Source of the DNA: Acidovorax sp. sic0104
GTDB taxonomy: Bacteria > Pseudomonadota > Gammaproteobacteria > Burkholderiales > Burkholderiaceae_C
Length of the DNA: 64,000 bases
NCBI RefSeq assembly: GCF_019219095.1
Contig: NZ_JAHUWH010000001.1
Location: forward strand, 372,001-436,000
Direction of reading: 5' to 3'
Under the pieces are notes generated by a model that was not told the origin of the DNA, made no database searches, and worked only from the letters and a program-made list of their open reading frames with translations. The first letter of the stretch is position 1, and each line of letters begins with the position of its first letter. Made by a program: the position numbers and the translations under genes. This document shows, piece by piece, positions 46,366 through 54,882 of this stretch.

Positions 46366-47268
46366 TCATGCTTTCCTGGCGGCAGACCGCCGGATCGCCT
46401 CGTTGATCTCTGCGATGGAGCGTTCAATGGCTTCGTCGTCGAGGTCGTCCACCAGCCCGTCCAGCGGGCCGGCCTGGATGGTGGACGCAAACACGTCGTC
46501 GCTGATGCTGTCGGTGGACACGCCCTGGGTGGACTCGAACGCATCCGGCGTCTCCCACTCCAGTGCGATCACGGTGACGTTGTCGCTGCTGTCGCCCGCC
46601 TTGCGCAACGCGGCCTCCACCAGCTCGGGTACCGAATGCGACACGGTATTGCGGGCGAGCTGCTTGGAGATGTCTTCGTCGTTCAGCGTGCCCCACAAGC
46701 CGTCGGAGCACAGCAGGATGCGGTCGCCCTGCTCCAGGTAGACCGGGCCGGTGATGTCGTAGATGGGCTTGGTAGGAGAGCCCAGGCAGGTGAACAGCAC
46801 GTTGCGGTTGATGCGCTCCATGCCCGGAGGGGGCGAGTTGCGCAGCTCCATGTACGAATGATCACGGGTGCGCGTCAGCAGGTCGCCATCGCGCACCATG
46901 TACAGGCGCGAGTCGCCGCAGTGGATCCAGGTGGCCGTGCCGGCTTGCACCACGGCCGCGACCAGGGTGGTGCGCGGCGTGTCGAGCATGCCCTTGTCCG
47001 TCGCATAGCGCAGGATCTGGTGGTGCGCCGCCAGCAGCGCCCCGGAGAGGAACTCCTGCACATCCTTGAGCAGCGGCTTGGCTTGCCGCTGAAACAGCGC
47101 AGAGACCGTCTGCAAGGCAATCTGCGCGGCAACCTCACCCTCGGGGTGTCCGCCCATGCCATCGGCCAACACGAAAAGGCCCGATTCACGCGTGTAGCAG
47201 TAGCCCATGCGGTCTTCGTTCTTCTCGCGCCCGCCGCGGCGGCTGATCTGGAATACGGAGAATTTCAT
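46366..47268 (-). CDS. PP2C-type serine/threonine phosphatase
   Basis: A 300-aa cytoplasmic phosphatase. All PP2C metal motifs are present: REKNEDRMG, LFVLADGMGGHPEGEVAA, WIHCGDSRLYMVRDGD, ILLCSDGLWGTL and GDSSDNVTVIALEW. A ~55-residue acidic tail (DLDDEAIERSIAEI) follows the domain. It is paired with the adjacent Ser/Thr kinase on the same strand (85 bases apart), so the two likely act on a shared set of phosphoproteins. Confidence 0.93.
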   Translation of the reverse strand: MKFSVFQISRRGGREKNEDRMGYCYTRESGLFVLADGMGGHPEGEVAAQIALQTVSALFQRQAKPLLKDVQEFLSGALLAAHHQILRYATDKGMLDTPRTTLVAAVVQAGTATWIHCGDSRLYMVRDGDLLTRTRDHSYMELRNSPPPGMERINRNVLFTCLGSPTKPIYDITGPVYLEQGDRILLCSDGLWGTLNDEDISKQLARNTVSHSVPELVEAALRKAGDSSDNVTVIALEWETPDAFESTQGVSTDSISDDVFASTIQAGPLDGLVDDLDDEAIERSIAEINEAIRRSAARKA

Positions 47269-47353
47269 AGGGCCCCGGGCAAACGACTGCGCCTCAGGGC
47301 ACTACTGTCCAGGGATGTGCGCCCCTCTCGCGCCTGCCTTGCGTCAAAGGTGT

Positions 47354-48370
47354 TCATTTGGGCTTGGCTCCGATGCCGGTGGCTTCACCCACCTTCTGTA
47401 CATTCTTCTTGGTGTCGGACACCAGGGTGTCCAACTGGAGGCGCATCTTCTCTCCGACCGACAGCTTGGTGTAGCGGCGCTCGCCCTCGCGGCTGAGTTC
47501 CTTTTGCAAGGCAAACACCGACTGCGGGCGCGACAGGGGGTCGAGCGCCATGCACCACTCAACCACCTCGATGAGGTTGTCGGAATACACGCCGCGCAGC
47601 TTGGTCAGCGCCAGCGAGAGACGGTCTTTCTCGATGCGCTGGGGCGCCTCGTTGGGCGGAAAGCCCTGCATGCAGGCATAGATGCAGGCACCGATGGCGT
47701 AGATGTCCGTCCAGGGACCCATCGACGAATCGCGCCGGTACATCTCAGGCGCCGCGAAGCCCGGCGTGTACATGGGGCGGATGAAGTTGCCCTCTTTCGA
47801 CAGCACCTCGCGCGCCGCACCGAAGTCGATCATCACGGCCTTGTTGTCATCGGTGATGAAGATGTTGGCCGGCTTGATATCCAGGTGCAGCATCTTGTGC
47901 TGGTGCACGATACGCAGCCCGCGCAGGACCTCGTCGAAGAGCGAACGGATGGTCGATTCACGGAAGACCTTTTGCGTCTTCAGGTCGCGCGCGGTGATGA
48001 TGAAATCCTGCAGGGTGGCGCCCTCCAGGTAGTTCATCACCATGTAGACGGTTTCATTCTCGCGAAAGAAATTCAGCACGCTCACCACGGAGGCGTGCGA
48101 GATCTGGGCCAGCGAGCGGCCCTCTTCGAAGAAACTCTTCAGGCCCAGACGGTATAGCGAGAGCTTTTCGGACGGCACCTTGGGCAGCAGCTCGCCAGGG
48201 GCACGGGTGGCAAGGGATGAAGGAAGATATTCCTTGATGGCAACCTGCTGGCCTTCACCGTCGGTAGCGAGGTACACCACGCCAAAGCCCCCGGAGGACA
48301 CCCGGCGAACCACGCGGTATCCACCAATGGCGGTGTCGGGCGGCAGGGGAGCCGGCTTGATTTTTGACAT
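47354..48370 (-). CDS. Hanks-type serine/threonine protein kinase
   Basis: A 338-aa soluble kinase. Glycine loop VSSGGFGVVYLATD, catalytic Lys in VAIKEYLPSSL, catalytic loop HLDIKPANIF, metal site VMIDFGAAREV and APE-like FAAPEMYRRDS are all intact, so it should be active. The C-terminal ~60 residues are basic and helical, with no membrane segment or sensor domain, unlike PASTA kinases. It forms a kinase/phosphatase pair with the PP2C gene downstream; both sit between rph and yicC in many Burkholderiales. Confidence 0.93.
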   Translation of the reverse strand: MSKIKPAPLPPDTAIGGYRVVRRVSSGGFGVVYLATDGEGQQVAIKEYLPSSLATRAPGELLPKVPSEKLSLYRLGLKSFFEEGRSLAQISHASVVSVLNFFRENETVYMVMNYLEGATLQDFIITARDLKTQKVFRESTIRSLFDEVLRGLRIVHQHKMLHLDIKPANIFITDDNKAVMIDFGAAREVLSKEGNFIRPMYTPGFAAPEMYRRDSSMGPWTDIYAIGACIYACMQGFPPNEAPQRIEKDRLSLALTKLRGVYSDNLIEVVEWCMALDPLSRPQSVFALQKELSREGERRYTKLSVGEKMRLQLDTLVSDTKKNVQKVGEATGIGAKPK

Positions 48371-48445
48371 ATTTTGCGAAGATGACTCGGGGGTAGAGCG
48401 GAACCCGGATAATCGCCGGATCGCAAGCAACCATCAAAAAGTCCA

Positions 48446-49363
48446 ATGCCAGTTTACAGCATGACCGGATACGCCAGCGCACAGCATGGCGCGTCCGCCA
48501 CTGGCGCAGAAACCGATGCGCGCGCGCCCCAATCGCGCCGGCTGGGGCTCGAGATCCGCTCGGTCAACAGCCGCTTTCTGGACCTGTCGTTCCGCCTGCC
48601 CGACGAGCTGCGCGCCCTGGAGCCCACTCTGCGCAGCCTGCTGACTGCTCGCCTCAAGCGCGGCAAGGTCGAGGTGCGTGCCGCTCTCGAATCCGAAGAC
48701 AGCAACGCGCTGCAAGACCCCCCGCCGCGCGTGCTGCAGCGCCTGAACTCCATCCAGGACTCGGTGAAGGCCTGGCTGCCCAACGCCGCACCCCTCACCG
48801 TGGCGGATGCACTGCGCCTGTGTGCGAACGCGCCGTCGGCCAGCGAGGACTGGGCCGAGGCAGTCCCCCCTCTGGCCGAAGAGGCACTCGACGCGCTCAT
48901 GGCCGCGCGGGAGCGCGAGGGCAAACGCCTGGCCGCCATGCTGCAAGACCGCGTCAAGCAGCTGCGCGCGCTGGCCTCTCAGGCCACGCCCCTGGTGCCG
49001 CAACTGGTCGAACAGCAGCGCACCCGCTTCATGGAGCGCTGGAAAGAGGCCATGGCCCTGACCGACGGCGCGGTCGCCCCCGATGCCGCTCGCGACCGCG
49101 CCCTGACGGAGGCCACGGCCTTTGCCATCCGGATCGATGTGGCGGAGGAAATCACCCGGCTGGACTCCCACCTCGACGAGATCGAGCGCCTGCTCAAGAA
49201 AGGCGGCGAAGTGGGCAAGCGCCTGGACTTTCTCATCCAGGAGCTGCACCGCGAGGCCAATACCCTGGGCTCCAAGTCCGCCGCACTGGACCTTACGCGC
49301 ATCAGCGTCGACATGAAGGTGCTGATCGAGCAGATGCGCGAGCAGGTGCAAAATATTGAATGA
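48446..49363 (+). CDS. yicC: YicC-family endoribonuclease
   Basis: A 305-aa protein beginning MPVYSMTGYASAQ, with the conserved LGLEIRSVNSRFLDLSFRLP and, at the C-terminus, RLDFLIQELHREANTLGSKS and DMKVLIEQMREQVQNIE. YicC proteins are metal-dependent endoribonucleases implicated in small-RNA turnover and stationary-phase fitness. The central region has a helical coiled segment. It lies upstream of gmk, a conserved association. Confidence 0.95.
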   Translation: MPVYSMTGYASAQHGASATGAETDARAPQSRRLGLEIRSVNSRFLDLSFRLPDELRALEPTLRSLLTARLKRGKVEVRAALESEDSNALQDPPPRVLQRLNSIQDSVKAWLPNAAPLTVADALRLCANAPSASEDWAEAVPPLAEEALDALMAAREREGKRLAAMLQDRVKQLRALASQATPLVPQLVEQQRTRFMERWKEAMALTDGAVAPDAARDRALTEATAFAIRIDVAEEITRLDSHLDEIERLLKKGGEVGKRLDFLIQELHREANTLGSKSAALDLTRISVDMKVLIEQMREQVQNIE

Positions 49364-49367
49364 ACCC

Positions 49368-49398
49368 CGTGTTTTGATAGCGCTGGACGCTTATTCGC
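49368..49398. repeat. TTTGATAGCT-family repeat in the yicC-gmk gap
   Basis: GTTTTGATAGCGCTGGACGC fills most of the 36-base gap and lies where the gmk ribosome binding site should be; no clear Shine-Dalgarno sequence is visible. Confidence 0.6.
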
Positions 49399-49399
49399 C

Positions 49400-50020
49400 A
49401 TGGACTATCCAGGAAATCTCTTCGTAGTGGCGGCGCCCAGCGGCGCCGGCAAATCCAGCCTGGTCAAGGCCCTGCTGGAGCTTGACTCCCACGTTCACCT
49501 GTCGATCTCGCACACCACCCGCCCCCCCCGCGGGCAGGAAAAGCACGGGCGCGACTACTACTTCGCGTCGCAGTCCGAGTTCGACGCCATGATCGAAGGC
49601 AACGCCTTCGTGGAATGGGCCCACGTGCACGGCAACCGCTATGGCACCTCCAAGAAGGCCATCGAGGAACGCATCGCCCAGGGCTCCGATGTGATCCTGG
49701 AAATCGACTTCCAGGGCGCACTGCAGATCAAGCATGCCTTTGCCAACGCCATCCTGGTGTTCATCCTCCCCCCGAGCTGGGAGGAACTGCGCTCCCGCCT
49801 GGAGCGCCGGGGCGAGGACTCTCCGGATGTCATCGAAGTCCGCCTCAAGAACGCGGCCGAAGAGATGGCGCAGGTCAGCAAATTCGACTTCGTTATAATC
49901 AATGAGTTGTTTGAACGCGCGCTCTTCGACCTGAAAGCCGTAGTTCATGCCCAGCGCCTGAAGTACGCCGCTCAGCGACGCGCGCGTTCTGAGACCTTCC
50001 AGTCGCTCAATATCACCTGA
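49400..50020 (+). CDS. gmk: Guanylate kinase
   Basis: A 206-aa P-loop kinase converting GMP to GDP. P-loop is [20 protein letters not shown], the GMP-binding segment is [13 protein letters not shown] and [20 protein letters not shown], followed by [17 protein letters not shown]. Full length. It begins 36 bases after yicC and 17 bases before rpoZ, so yicC-gmk-rpoZ form one unit. Confidence 0.97.
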   Translation: MDYPGNLFVVAAPSGAGKSSLVKALLELDSHVHLSISHTTRPPRGQEKHGRDYYFASQSEFDAMIEGNAFVEWAHVHGNRYGTSKKAIEERIAQGSDVILEIDFQGALQIKHAFANAILVFILPPSWEELRSRLERRGEDSPDVIEVRLKNAAEEMAQVSKFDFVIINELFERALFDLKAVVHAQRLKYAAQRRARSETFQSLNIT

Positions 50021-50037
50021 ATCCCCGGAGTACCCCG

Positions 50038-50241
50038 ATGGCACGCATCACCGTAGAAGACTGTCTGGAAAAGATCCCCAACCGCTTCCAGCTCGTGTTG
50101 GCCGCCACGTACCGTGCCCGCATGCTGAGCCAGGGCCACGCCCCCCGCATTGAAAGCCGCAACAAGCCTGCGGTGACCGCCCTGCGCGAGATCGCCGAAG
50201 GCAAGGTGGGCCTGGAGATGCTCAAGAAGGTTCCTGGTTGA
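50038..50241 (+). CDS. rpoZ: RNA polymerase omega subunit
   Basis: A 67-aa protein, the short omega of Betaproteobacteria: [20 protein letters not shown], then [13 protein letters not shown] and [17 protein letters not shown]. It assists beta' folding and contributes to the ppGpp site, fitting its position upstream of spoT. A CCGGAG site lies just before the ATG. Confidence 0.97.
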   Translation: MARITVEDCLEKIPNRFQLVLAATYRARMLSQGHAPRIESRNKPAVTALREIAEGKVGLEMLKKVPG

Positions 50242-50264
50242 TATTCCTTCCGGGCCACGCCCGC

Positions 50265-50295
50265 AAAAAGCACCGCGTGAGCGGTGCTTTTTTTT
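50265..50295 (+). terminator. Rho-independent terminator after rpoZ
   Basis: AGCACCGC/GCGGTGCT stem with loop GTGA and seven T residues. It separates rpoZ from spoT, suggesting spoT has its own promoter or depends on read-through. Confidence 0.92.
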
Positions 50296-50337
50296 GCGCT
50301 GAACTCACCGCTCGCGCAGCCGCGCTACATTAAAGGC

Positions 50338-52617
50338 ATGAACGCGGTGCTCAACTCACCTTCTGCAACGCAGCCCCGGCCCGGCGAAGCGCCTTCGGCA
50401 GGCACCCTTTCGGCCGCCGCCGCGGCAGCCAATGCGGCTGCGGCCAGCTTTGCCGCGCTGACCGACAGCCTGGACTATCTGGATGCGGCCAGCATCGAGC
50501 AGGTGCGCCAGGCCTACCGCTTCGCGGACGAAGCGCACCTGGGCCAACTGCGCAACAGCGGTGAGCCCTACATCACGCACCCGATCGCGGTGGCCGCGCA
50601 GTGCGCCACCTGGAAGCTCGACGCCCAGGCGCTCATGGCGGCCCTGCTGCATGACGCGATGGAAGACTGTGGCGTCACCAAGGCAGATCTCATCGACCGC
50701 TTCGGCGCCCCGGTGGCAGAGCTGGTGGACGGCCTGACCAAGCTCGACAAGCTCCAGTTCAACACCCGCGAGGAAAACCAGGCCGAGTCCTTCCGCAAGA
50801 TGCTGCTGGCCATGGCGCGCGACGTGCGAGTGATCCTGATCAAGCTGGCCGACCGCACGCACAACATGCGCACGCTGTCGGACATGCCCCGCAGCAAATG
50901 GGGGCGCATCTCCTCGGAAACCCTGGAGATCTACGCGCCCATCGCCCACCGCCTGGGCCTGAACCAGACCTACCGCGAACTGCAGGACCTGTCGTTCCGG
51001 CACCTGCACCCCTGGCGCTACGCCACCCTGTCAAAGGCGGTCAACAAGTCGCGCAACCGCCGCCGCGACCTGGTGCAGCGGGTGCAGACCGAGGTCGATG
51101 CCGCCTTCTCCAAGATCGGCATGCAGGTGCGCCTGGCCGGGCGCGAGAAGACGCTGTACGCCATCTACCAGAAGATGGACCTCAAGCACCTGAGCTTTGC
51201 CCAGGTGACCGACATCTACGGCTTTCGGGTCATCGTGCCGACGGTGACGGACTGCTACACCGCACTTGGCGTACTGCACCAGATGTACAAGCCCGTGCCG
51301 GGCAAGTTCAAGGACCACATCGCGATTGCCAAGCTCAACGGCTACCAGTCGCTGCACACCACGCTGGTGGGGCCGTCGGGCGTGAACATCGAGTTCCAGA
51401 TGCGCACCGACGAAATGCACGTGATCGCCGAAGCCGGCGTGGCCGCGCACTGGCTGTACAAGGCGCAGGATGGAGACGGTACGTCTGCCGAACGCCTGGG
51501 CACCAAGTGGCTGCAGTCGCTGCTGGACATCCAGAACGAAACCCGCGACGCGGCGGAGTTCTGGGACCACGTGAAGGTGGACCTGTTTCCTGACGCGGTG
51601 TACGTGTTCACACCCAAGAGCCAGATCATGGCCCTGCCGCGCGGCGCCACCGTGGTCGACTTTGCCTATGCCATCCACAGCAATGTGGGCGACCGCACCA
51701 CGGCCGCCAAGATCAACAACGAGCAGGTGCCCCTGCGCACCGAGCTCAAGAACGGCGACGTGGTGGAAGTCATCACCGCGCCGGTGTCCACTCCAAATCC
51801 AGCCTGGCTGGGCTTTGTCCGCACGGGCCGCGCGCGCTCCAAGATCCGGCACTACCTGAAGACGCTGGCCCAGACCGAATCGGAAGGCCTGGGAGAAAAG
51901 CTGCTGACCCAGGCGATCCGCGCCGAAGGCCTGGAGCAGCTACCACCGATGAACGCTGAAACACAGCCCATGTGGGACAAGCTGCTGCGCTTTACCGGCA
52001 ACCGCAGCCGCAGCGAACTCATGACCGACCTGGGCCTGGGCAAGCGCATCGCAAGCATCGTGGCCAAACGGCTCATGGTGCTGATGTCGGAGCACGGCCA
52101 CCGCCCCGATGCCCTGCTCATGACGCGGGAACGCTATACCTCGCACGAGACCCTGTCGCAGGGCGCGGTCACTCTGGACGGCAGCGAAAACGCATCGGTC
52201 CAGTATGCAGCGTGCTGCCGTCCGGTGCCCGGCGACAGCATCGTCGGCTATCTGGGTCGCGGCGAAGGCCTGGTGGTGCACAACGCCCACTGCACCGTGG
52301 CCAAGCGGCTGCAGAACAAGGACAGCGAGCGCTTCATCGCAGTGGACTGGTCTGACGAACCCACCCGCATGTTCGAGACCGGGGTGGTGGTGACCGTCAA
52401 CAACGGCAAGGGCGTACTCGCGCGGGTGGCCGCCGAGCTGGCCAGTTCCGAAGCCGACATCACCCACGTCGACATGGATGACGAGGCCGCCCTGGACACC
52501 ACCGATCTGCGTTTCATCGTTGCCGTCCGGGACCAGTCACACCTTGAAACTGCACTGCGCAACCTCAGGCGCACTCAGGCGGTCATCCGCGCCGCCCGCA
52601 TCACACCGCAGGCTTGA
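50338..52617 (+). CDS. spoT: Bifunctional (p)ppGpp synthetase/hydrolase, RelA/SpoT family
   Basis: A 759-aa protein. HD hydrolase domain (residues ~65-210) with intact ALLHDAMEDCGVT and IKLADRTHNMRTL; synthetase domain (~265-375) with YGFRVIVPTVTDCYTALGVLH and FKDHIAIAKLNGYQSLHT; TGS domain (~420-480; YVFTPKSQIMALPRGATVVD); zinc-finger/helical region with YAACCRPVPGDSIVGYL; and a C-terminal ACT domain (~680-755). The intact HD site argues for a bifunctional SpoT-type enzyme. An Ala-rich N-terminal tail of ~45 residues precedes HD. A terminator separates it from rpoZ. Confidence 0.96.
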   Translation: MNAVLNSPSATQPRPGEAPSAGTLSAAAAAANAAAASFAALTDSLDYLDAASIEQVRQAYRFADEAHLGQLRNSGEPYITHPIAVAAQCATWKLDAQALMAALLHDAMEDCGVTKADLIDRFGAPVAELVDGLTKLDKLQFNTREENQAESFRKMLLAMARDVRVILIKLADRTHNMRTLSDMPRSKWGRISSETLEIYAPIAHRLGLNQTYRELQDLSFRHLHPWRYATLSKAVNKSRNRRRDLVQRVQTEVDAAFSKIGMQVRLAGREKTLYAIYQKMDLKHLSFAQVTDIYGFRVIVPTVTDCYTALGVLHQMYKPVPGKFKDHIAIAKLNGYQSLHTTLVGPSGVNIEFQMRTDEMHVIAEAGVAAHWLYKAQDGDGTSAERLGTKWLQSLLDIQNETRDAAEFWDHVKVDLFPDAVYVFTPKSQIMALPRGATVVDFAYAIHSNVGDRTTAAKINNEQVPLRTELKNGDVVEVITAPVSTPNPAWLGFVRTGRARSKIRHYLKTLAQTESEGLGEKLLTQAIRAEGLEQLPPMNAETQPMWDKLLRFTGNRSRSELMTDLGLGKRIASIVAKRLMVLMSEHGHRPDALLMTRERYTSHETLSQGAVTLDGSENASVQYAACCRPVPGDSIVGYLGRGEGLVVHNAHCTVAKRLQNKDSERFIAVDWSDEPTRMFETGVVVTVNNGKGVLARVAAELASSEADITHVDMDDEAALDTTDLRFIVAVRDQSHLETALRNLRRTQAVIRAARITPQA

Positions 52618-52714
52618 GAGATCGAGATCGGAAGCTGGCACGGGCCCTGGTCCGTACCAGTTGCCGTTGCCCGACAGGCGAACGGGTAGACACCCCCGAA
52701 GTCAGCAGCTCTGG

Positions 52715-53287
52715 TCAGCGGGCCTCTTCGGAACCCCGTGGCGGATACTGCACCGCCACGACCTCGAGGCTTCGGACACCGCCGGGTGTCGGCAACTGCA
52801 CCTCGTCACCCACACGCGCCTTCAGCAGCGCCCGCGCCACCGGCGAGATCCAGCTGACCTGCGATGCGCGGCTGTCCGCTTCGTCAATCCCCATGATGGT
52901 GATGGTGCGCTCGACACCTTCATCGTCGACATAGACGACCGTTGCCCCGAAGAACACCTGGTCGCTGCCCGCATGCAGACTGGGGTCCACCACCTCGGCA
53001 ATTTCAAGGCGCTTGGTCAGGAAGCGGATGCGCCGATCTATCTCGCGCAGGCGCTTCTTGCCGTACAGGTAGTCGCCGTTCTCGGACCGGTCCCCGTTGC
53101 TGGCAGCCCAGTGCACGGCATCGACCACTTTGGGCCGCTCGTTGTCGATCAGGTCCAGCAACTCATCACGCAGGCGCGCATAGCCCGCAGGGGTGATGTA
53201 GTTCTTGCCGCCTGCTGGGAGCGCGGGCAGCGCCAATTCATCGTCATCGGACCCCTCATCGGATTCCTTCGTGAAGGCCTTGCTCAT
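52715..53287 (-). CDS. greB: Transcription elongation factor GreB
   Basis: A 190-aa protein. An acidic ~25-residue N-terminal tail precedes the GreA/GreB coiled coil (NYITPAGYARLRDELLDLID, with NGDRSENGDYLYGKKRLREI at the tip carrying the acidic residues) and the C-terminal FKBP-like domain (ADSRASQVSWISPVARALLK). It rescues backtracked RNA polymerase by stimulating transcript cleavage. Convergent with spoT. Confidence 0.95.
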   Translation of the reverse strand: MSKAFTKESDEGSDDDELALPALPAGGKNYITPAGYARLRDELLDLIDNERPKVVDAVHWAASNGDRSENGDYLYGKKRLREIDRRIRFLTKRLEIAEVVDPSLHAGSDQVFFGATVVYVDDEGVERTITIMGIDEADSRASQVSWISPVARALLKARVGDEVQLPTPGGVRSLEVVAVQYPPRGSEEAR

Positions 53288-53326
53288 CGCAGATCTCTCC
53301 CGTCAGCGAAAAAAGCTGGGACAAAT

Positions 53327-53362
53327 GAAAAAGCCTGCAATCTTTCGATTGCAGGCTTTAAA
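53327..53362 (-). terminator. Original chromosomal terminator of tRNA-Arg
   Basis: AAGCCTGCAATC/GATTGCAGGCTT stem with loop TTTC; on the minus strand it is followed by a T-tract. It lies directly downstream of the tRNA 3' fragment and was probably the tRNA-Arg terminator before the island inserted. Confidence 0.8.
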
Positions 53363-53364
53363 CA

Positions 53365-53410
53365 TTGGTGCGGCTGGCAGGAATCGAACCCACGACCCCT
53401 TGGTTCGTAG
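53365..53410. repeat. attL: 46-bp direct repeat, 3' half of tRNA-Arg
   Basis: Identical to 63873-63918. It is the 3' half of tRNA-Arg (anticodon loop to CCA, minus strand) without the 5' half. It marks the left junction of an element integrated into the tRNA gene; identity begins exactly at the anticodon loop, a standard tyrosine-recombinase crossover site. Confidence 0.95.
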
Positions 53411-53523
53411 TTCGCTTGCCGCCTGCAAGTGGTTGATTTTACACAGTTGAATGCCGTCCGTTCCGACACATTCCGTACTGTTATGTACAGCACAAAGGGG
53501 GGGAATCCCCCAAATCTCCCCAG

Positions 53524-53757
53524 TCAGTCCCCCCGAGGGGCCAGATCGCCAAGTGTGCCTGGTGTTGGTGTAGGCATTGGTGCTGGTGCTGGGGCTGCAG
53601 AAGCAATCGTTTCAGCGCAAGAGCTTTGAAGGTTCTGCGCAAGTTGTCGCAGCCCGTTGAAACTCTCATTAGCGAGATCTCCGAGACCCACAAAGCCCTT
53701 TTGGACTTCAACCAATACTGGCCCTTTGTCTTCTTTAGTCACGCCATCATCCCCCAT
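53524..53757 (-). CDS. Small hypothetical phage protein (77 aa)
   Basis: A 77-aa soluble protein; the last ~25 residues are a Pro/Ala/Thr-rich tail. No family is recognised. Its ATG overlaps the end of the upstream membrane-protein gene by 19 bases on the same strand, suggesting coupled translation. First gene inside attL. Confidence 0.55.
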   Translation of the reverse strand: MGDDGVTKEDKGPVLVEVQKGFVGLGDLANESFNGLRQLAQNLQSSCAETIASAAPAPAPMPTPTPGTLGDLAPRGD

Positions 53758-54248
53758 TTTTTGATTACAGAATAGCAGCCTACGATAGTAAGCAAAAAGA
53801 CACCTGAGCCAAAGCTCAGAACTGCGGTCCTATCAACCAACGTGAGCGCTCGGGCCGTGTTCGGTCTTGTATTGATTAGATCTGAAACATAGGTTTTATT
53901 CAAACCGTACGCCAAAAGAGTGCTCACGATAGTCACTAAAAAGAGGAAATTTGCCACCAGATACATCGTAAGGAAAAGGATTGACCCGCTAACCGGATCA
54001 ACTAACGTAAGAGAGAAAGCAATTGCACCGCTAGCTAGCGTCAAGAGGCTCTTGTCCAATTCCATCGCGCTGTTGATGAAGGCGTTCACTAAGACCTCGT
54101 AGTAGGACACCTTTTTTTGATCCTCCACGGCCTGGTCGCGAGCAATACGCTTTGCCGACGCCTCCTCAACCTTGGACTTTTCATACGCACCCAATACATC
54201 AATCACGGCAGCCTTGAATGCAGGGTCGTTCGGATCTGTCGGTGTCAT
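53739..54248 (-). CDS. Hypothetical membrane protein (169 aa)
   Basis: An N-terminal ~65-residue charged helical region (FKAAVIDVLGAYEKSKVEEA) is followed by three or four hydrophobic segments (SLLTLASGAIAFSLTLVD, then ILFLTMYLVANFLFLVTIVS and VLSFGSGVFLLTIVGCYSVI). The start at 54248 is supported by GGAGGG eight bases upstream. It is low in GC and divergent from umuD. The function is unknown; an anti-phage or superinfection-exclusion role is possible but unsupported by motif. Confidence 0.7.
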   Translation of the reverse strand: MTPTDPNDPAFKAAVIDVLGAYEKSKVEEASAKRIARDQAVEDQKKVSYYEVLVNAFINSAMELDKSLLTLASGAIAFSLTLVDPVSGSILFLTMYLVANFLFLVTIVSTLLAYGLNKTYVSDLINTRPNTARALTLVDRTAVLSFGSGVFLLTIVGCYSVIKKWGMMA

Positions 54249-54412
54249 GCGCTTCCCTCCAATGCTCATCGTGCGGTTCGAACCTAACTGTATCAGCCCT
54301 GCTTGTCCAAGCACTCGCTAGGTGGAAGCCCTGCCCCCCGCAACACTTCAGCCAGGTGGGTCAAAAGCCCTGAAATCTCGGTGAGTAGCCCCCAACATGC
54401 GCGCAAGATATA

Positions 54413-54428
54413 CTGTATGAATGCACAG
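54413..54428 (+). promoter_or_regulatory. LexA (SOS) box of umuDC
   Basis: CTGTATGAATGCACAG fits CTG-N10-CAG. A TATACT -10-like hexamer ends at its left edge. It overlaps the upstream-most ATG of umuD. Confidence 0.8.
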
Positions 54429-54861
54429 TCCCACCAGTTTCCATCAGCCCGTGCCTATCAGCGCGGCTGCCATGGTGCTGCCGCTGGCCAGCATGTCGGT
54501 GCAAGCCGGGTTCCCATCGCCTGCTGAGGATGAATGCGCTCAGCGGCTGGATCTTTCAGCCAGGCTGATCAAACACCCGCAAGCCACCCACATTCTGGGC
54601 GTGAGCGGCAACTCCATGGAAGGTGCCGGCATCTTTGACCGCGACCTAGTGCTGGTGGACAAGGCGCTGCGTGCACGTCATATGGACATAGTGGTGGCCG
54701 TCATGGATGGCGAATTCACCATCAAATACTTCTACAACCGCAACGGATCTACGCGCCTAAAAGCCGCCAACCCAACCTTCCCGGACATCATCCCTCGCGA
54801 CGGCCAGTTGATACAGGTTTGGGGTGTTGTCATCTGCTGCATCAAGCAGTTCATCAAGTGA
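54421..54861 (+). CDS. umuD: UmuD-like SOS autoprotease (Pol V accessory)
   Basis: A protein of up to 146 aa. Cleavage site Ala-Gly in SVQAGFPSPAEDECAQRLDL; catalytic Ser in GVSGNSMEGAGIFD and Lys in DGEFTIKYFYN. RecA-stimulated self-cleavage yields UmuD', which joins UmuC as DNA polymerase V. The ATG at 54421 lies inside the LexA box, so the true start is more likely GTG 54451 or ATG 54472, giving 20 or 13 residues before the cleavage region. umuC follows 22 bases later. Confidence 0.92.
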   Translation: MHSPTSFHQPVPISAAAMVLPLASMSVQAGFPSPAEDECAQRLDLSARLIKHPQATHILGVSGNSMEGAGIFDRDLVLVDKALRARHMDIVVAVMDGEFTIKYFYNRNGSTRLKAANPTFPDIIPRDGQLIQVWGVVICCIKQFIK

Positions 54862-54882
54862 GGCCGCTGAGCGTGATGAACG

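Noticed and set aside
53478-53491. LexA-box-like CTGTTATGTACAG near attL
   Set aside because: The spacing between CTG and CAG is 7, not 10.
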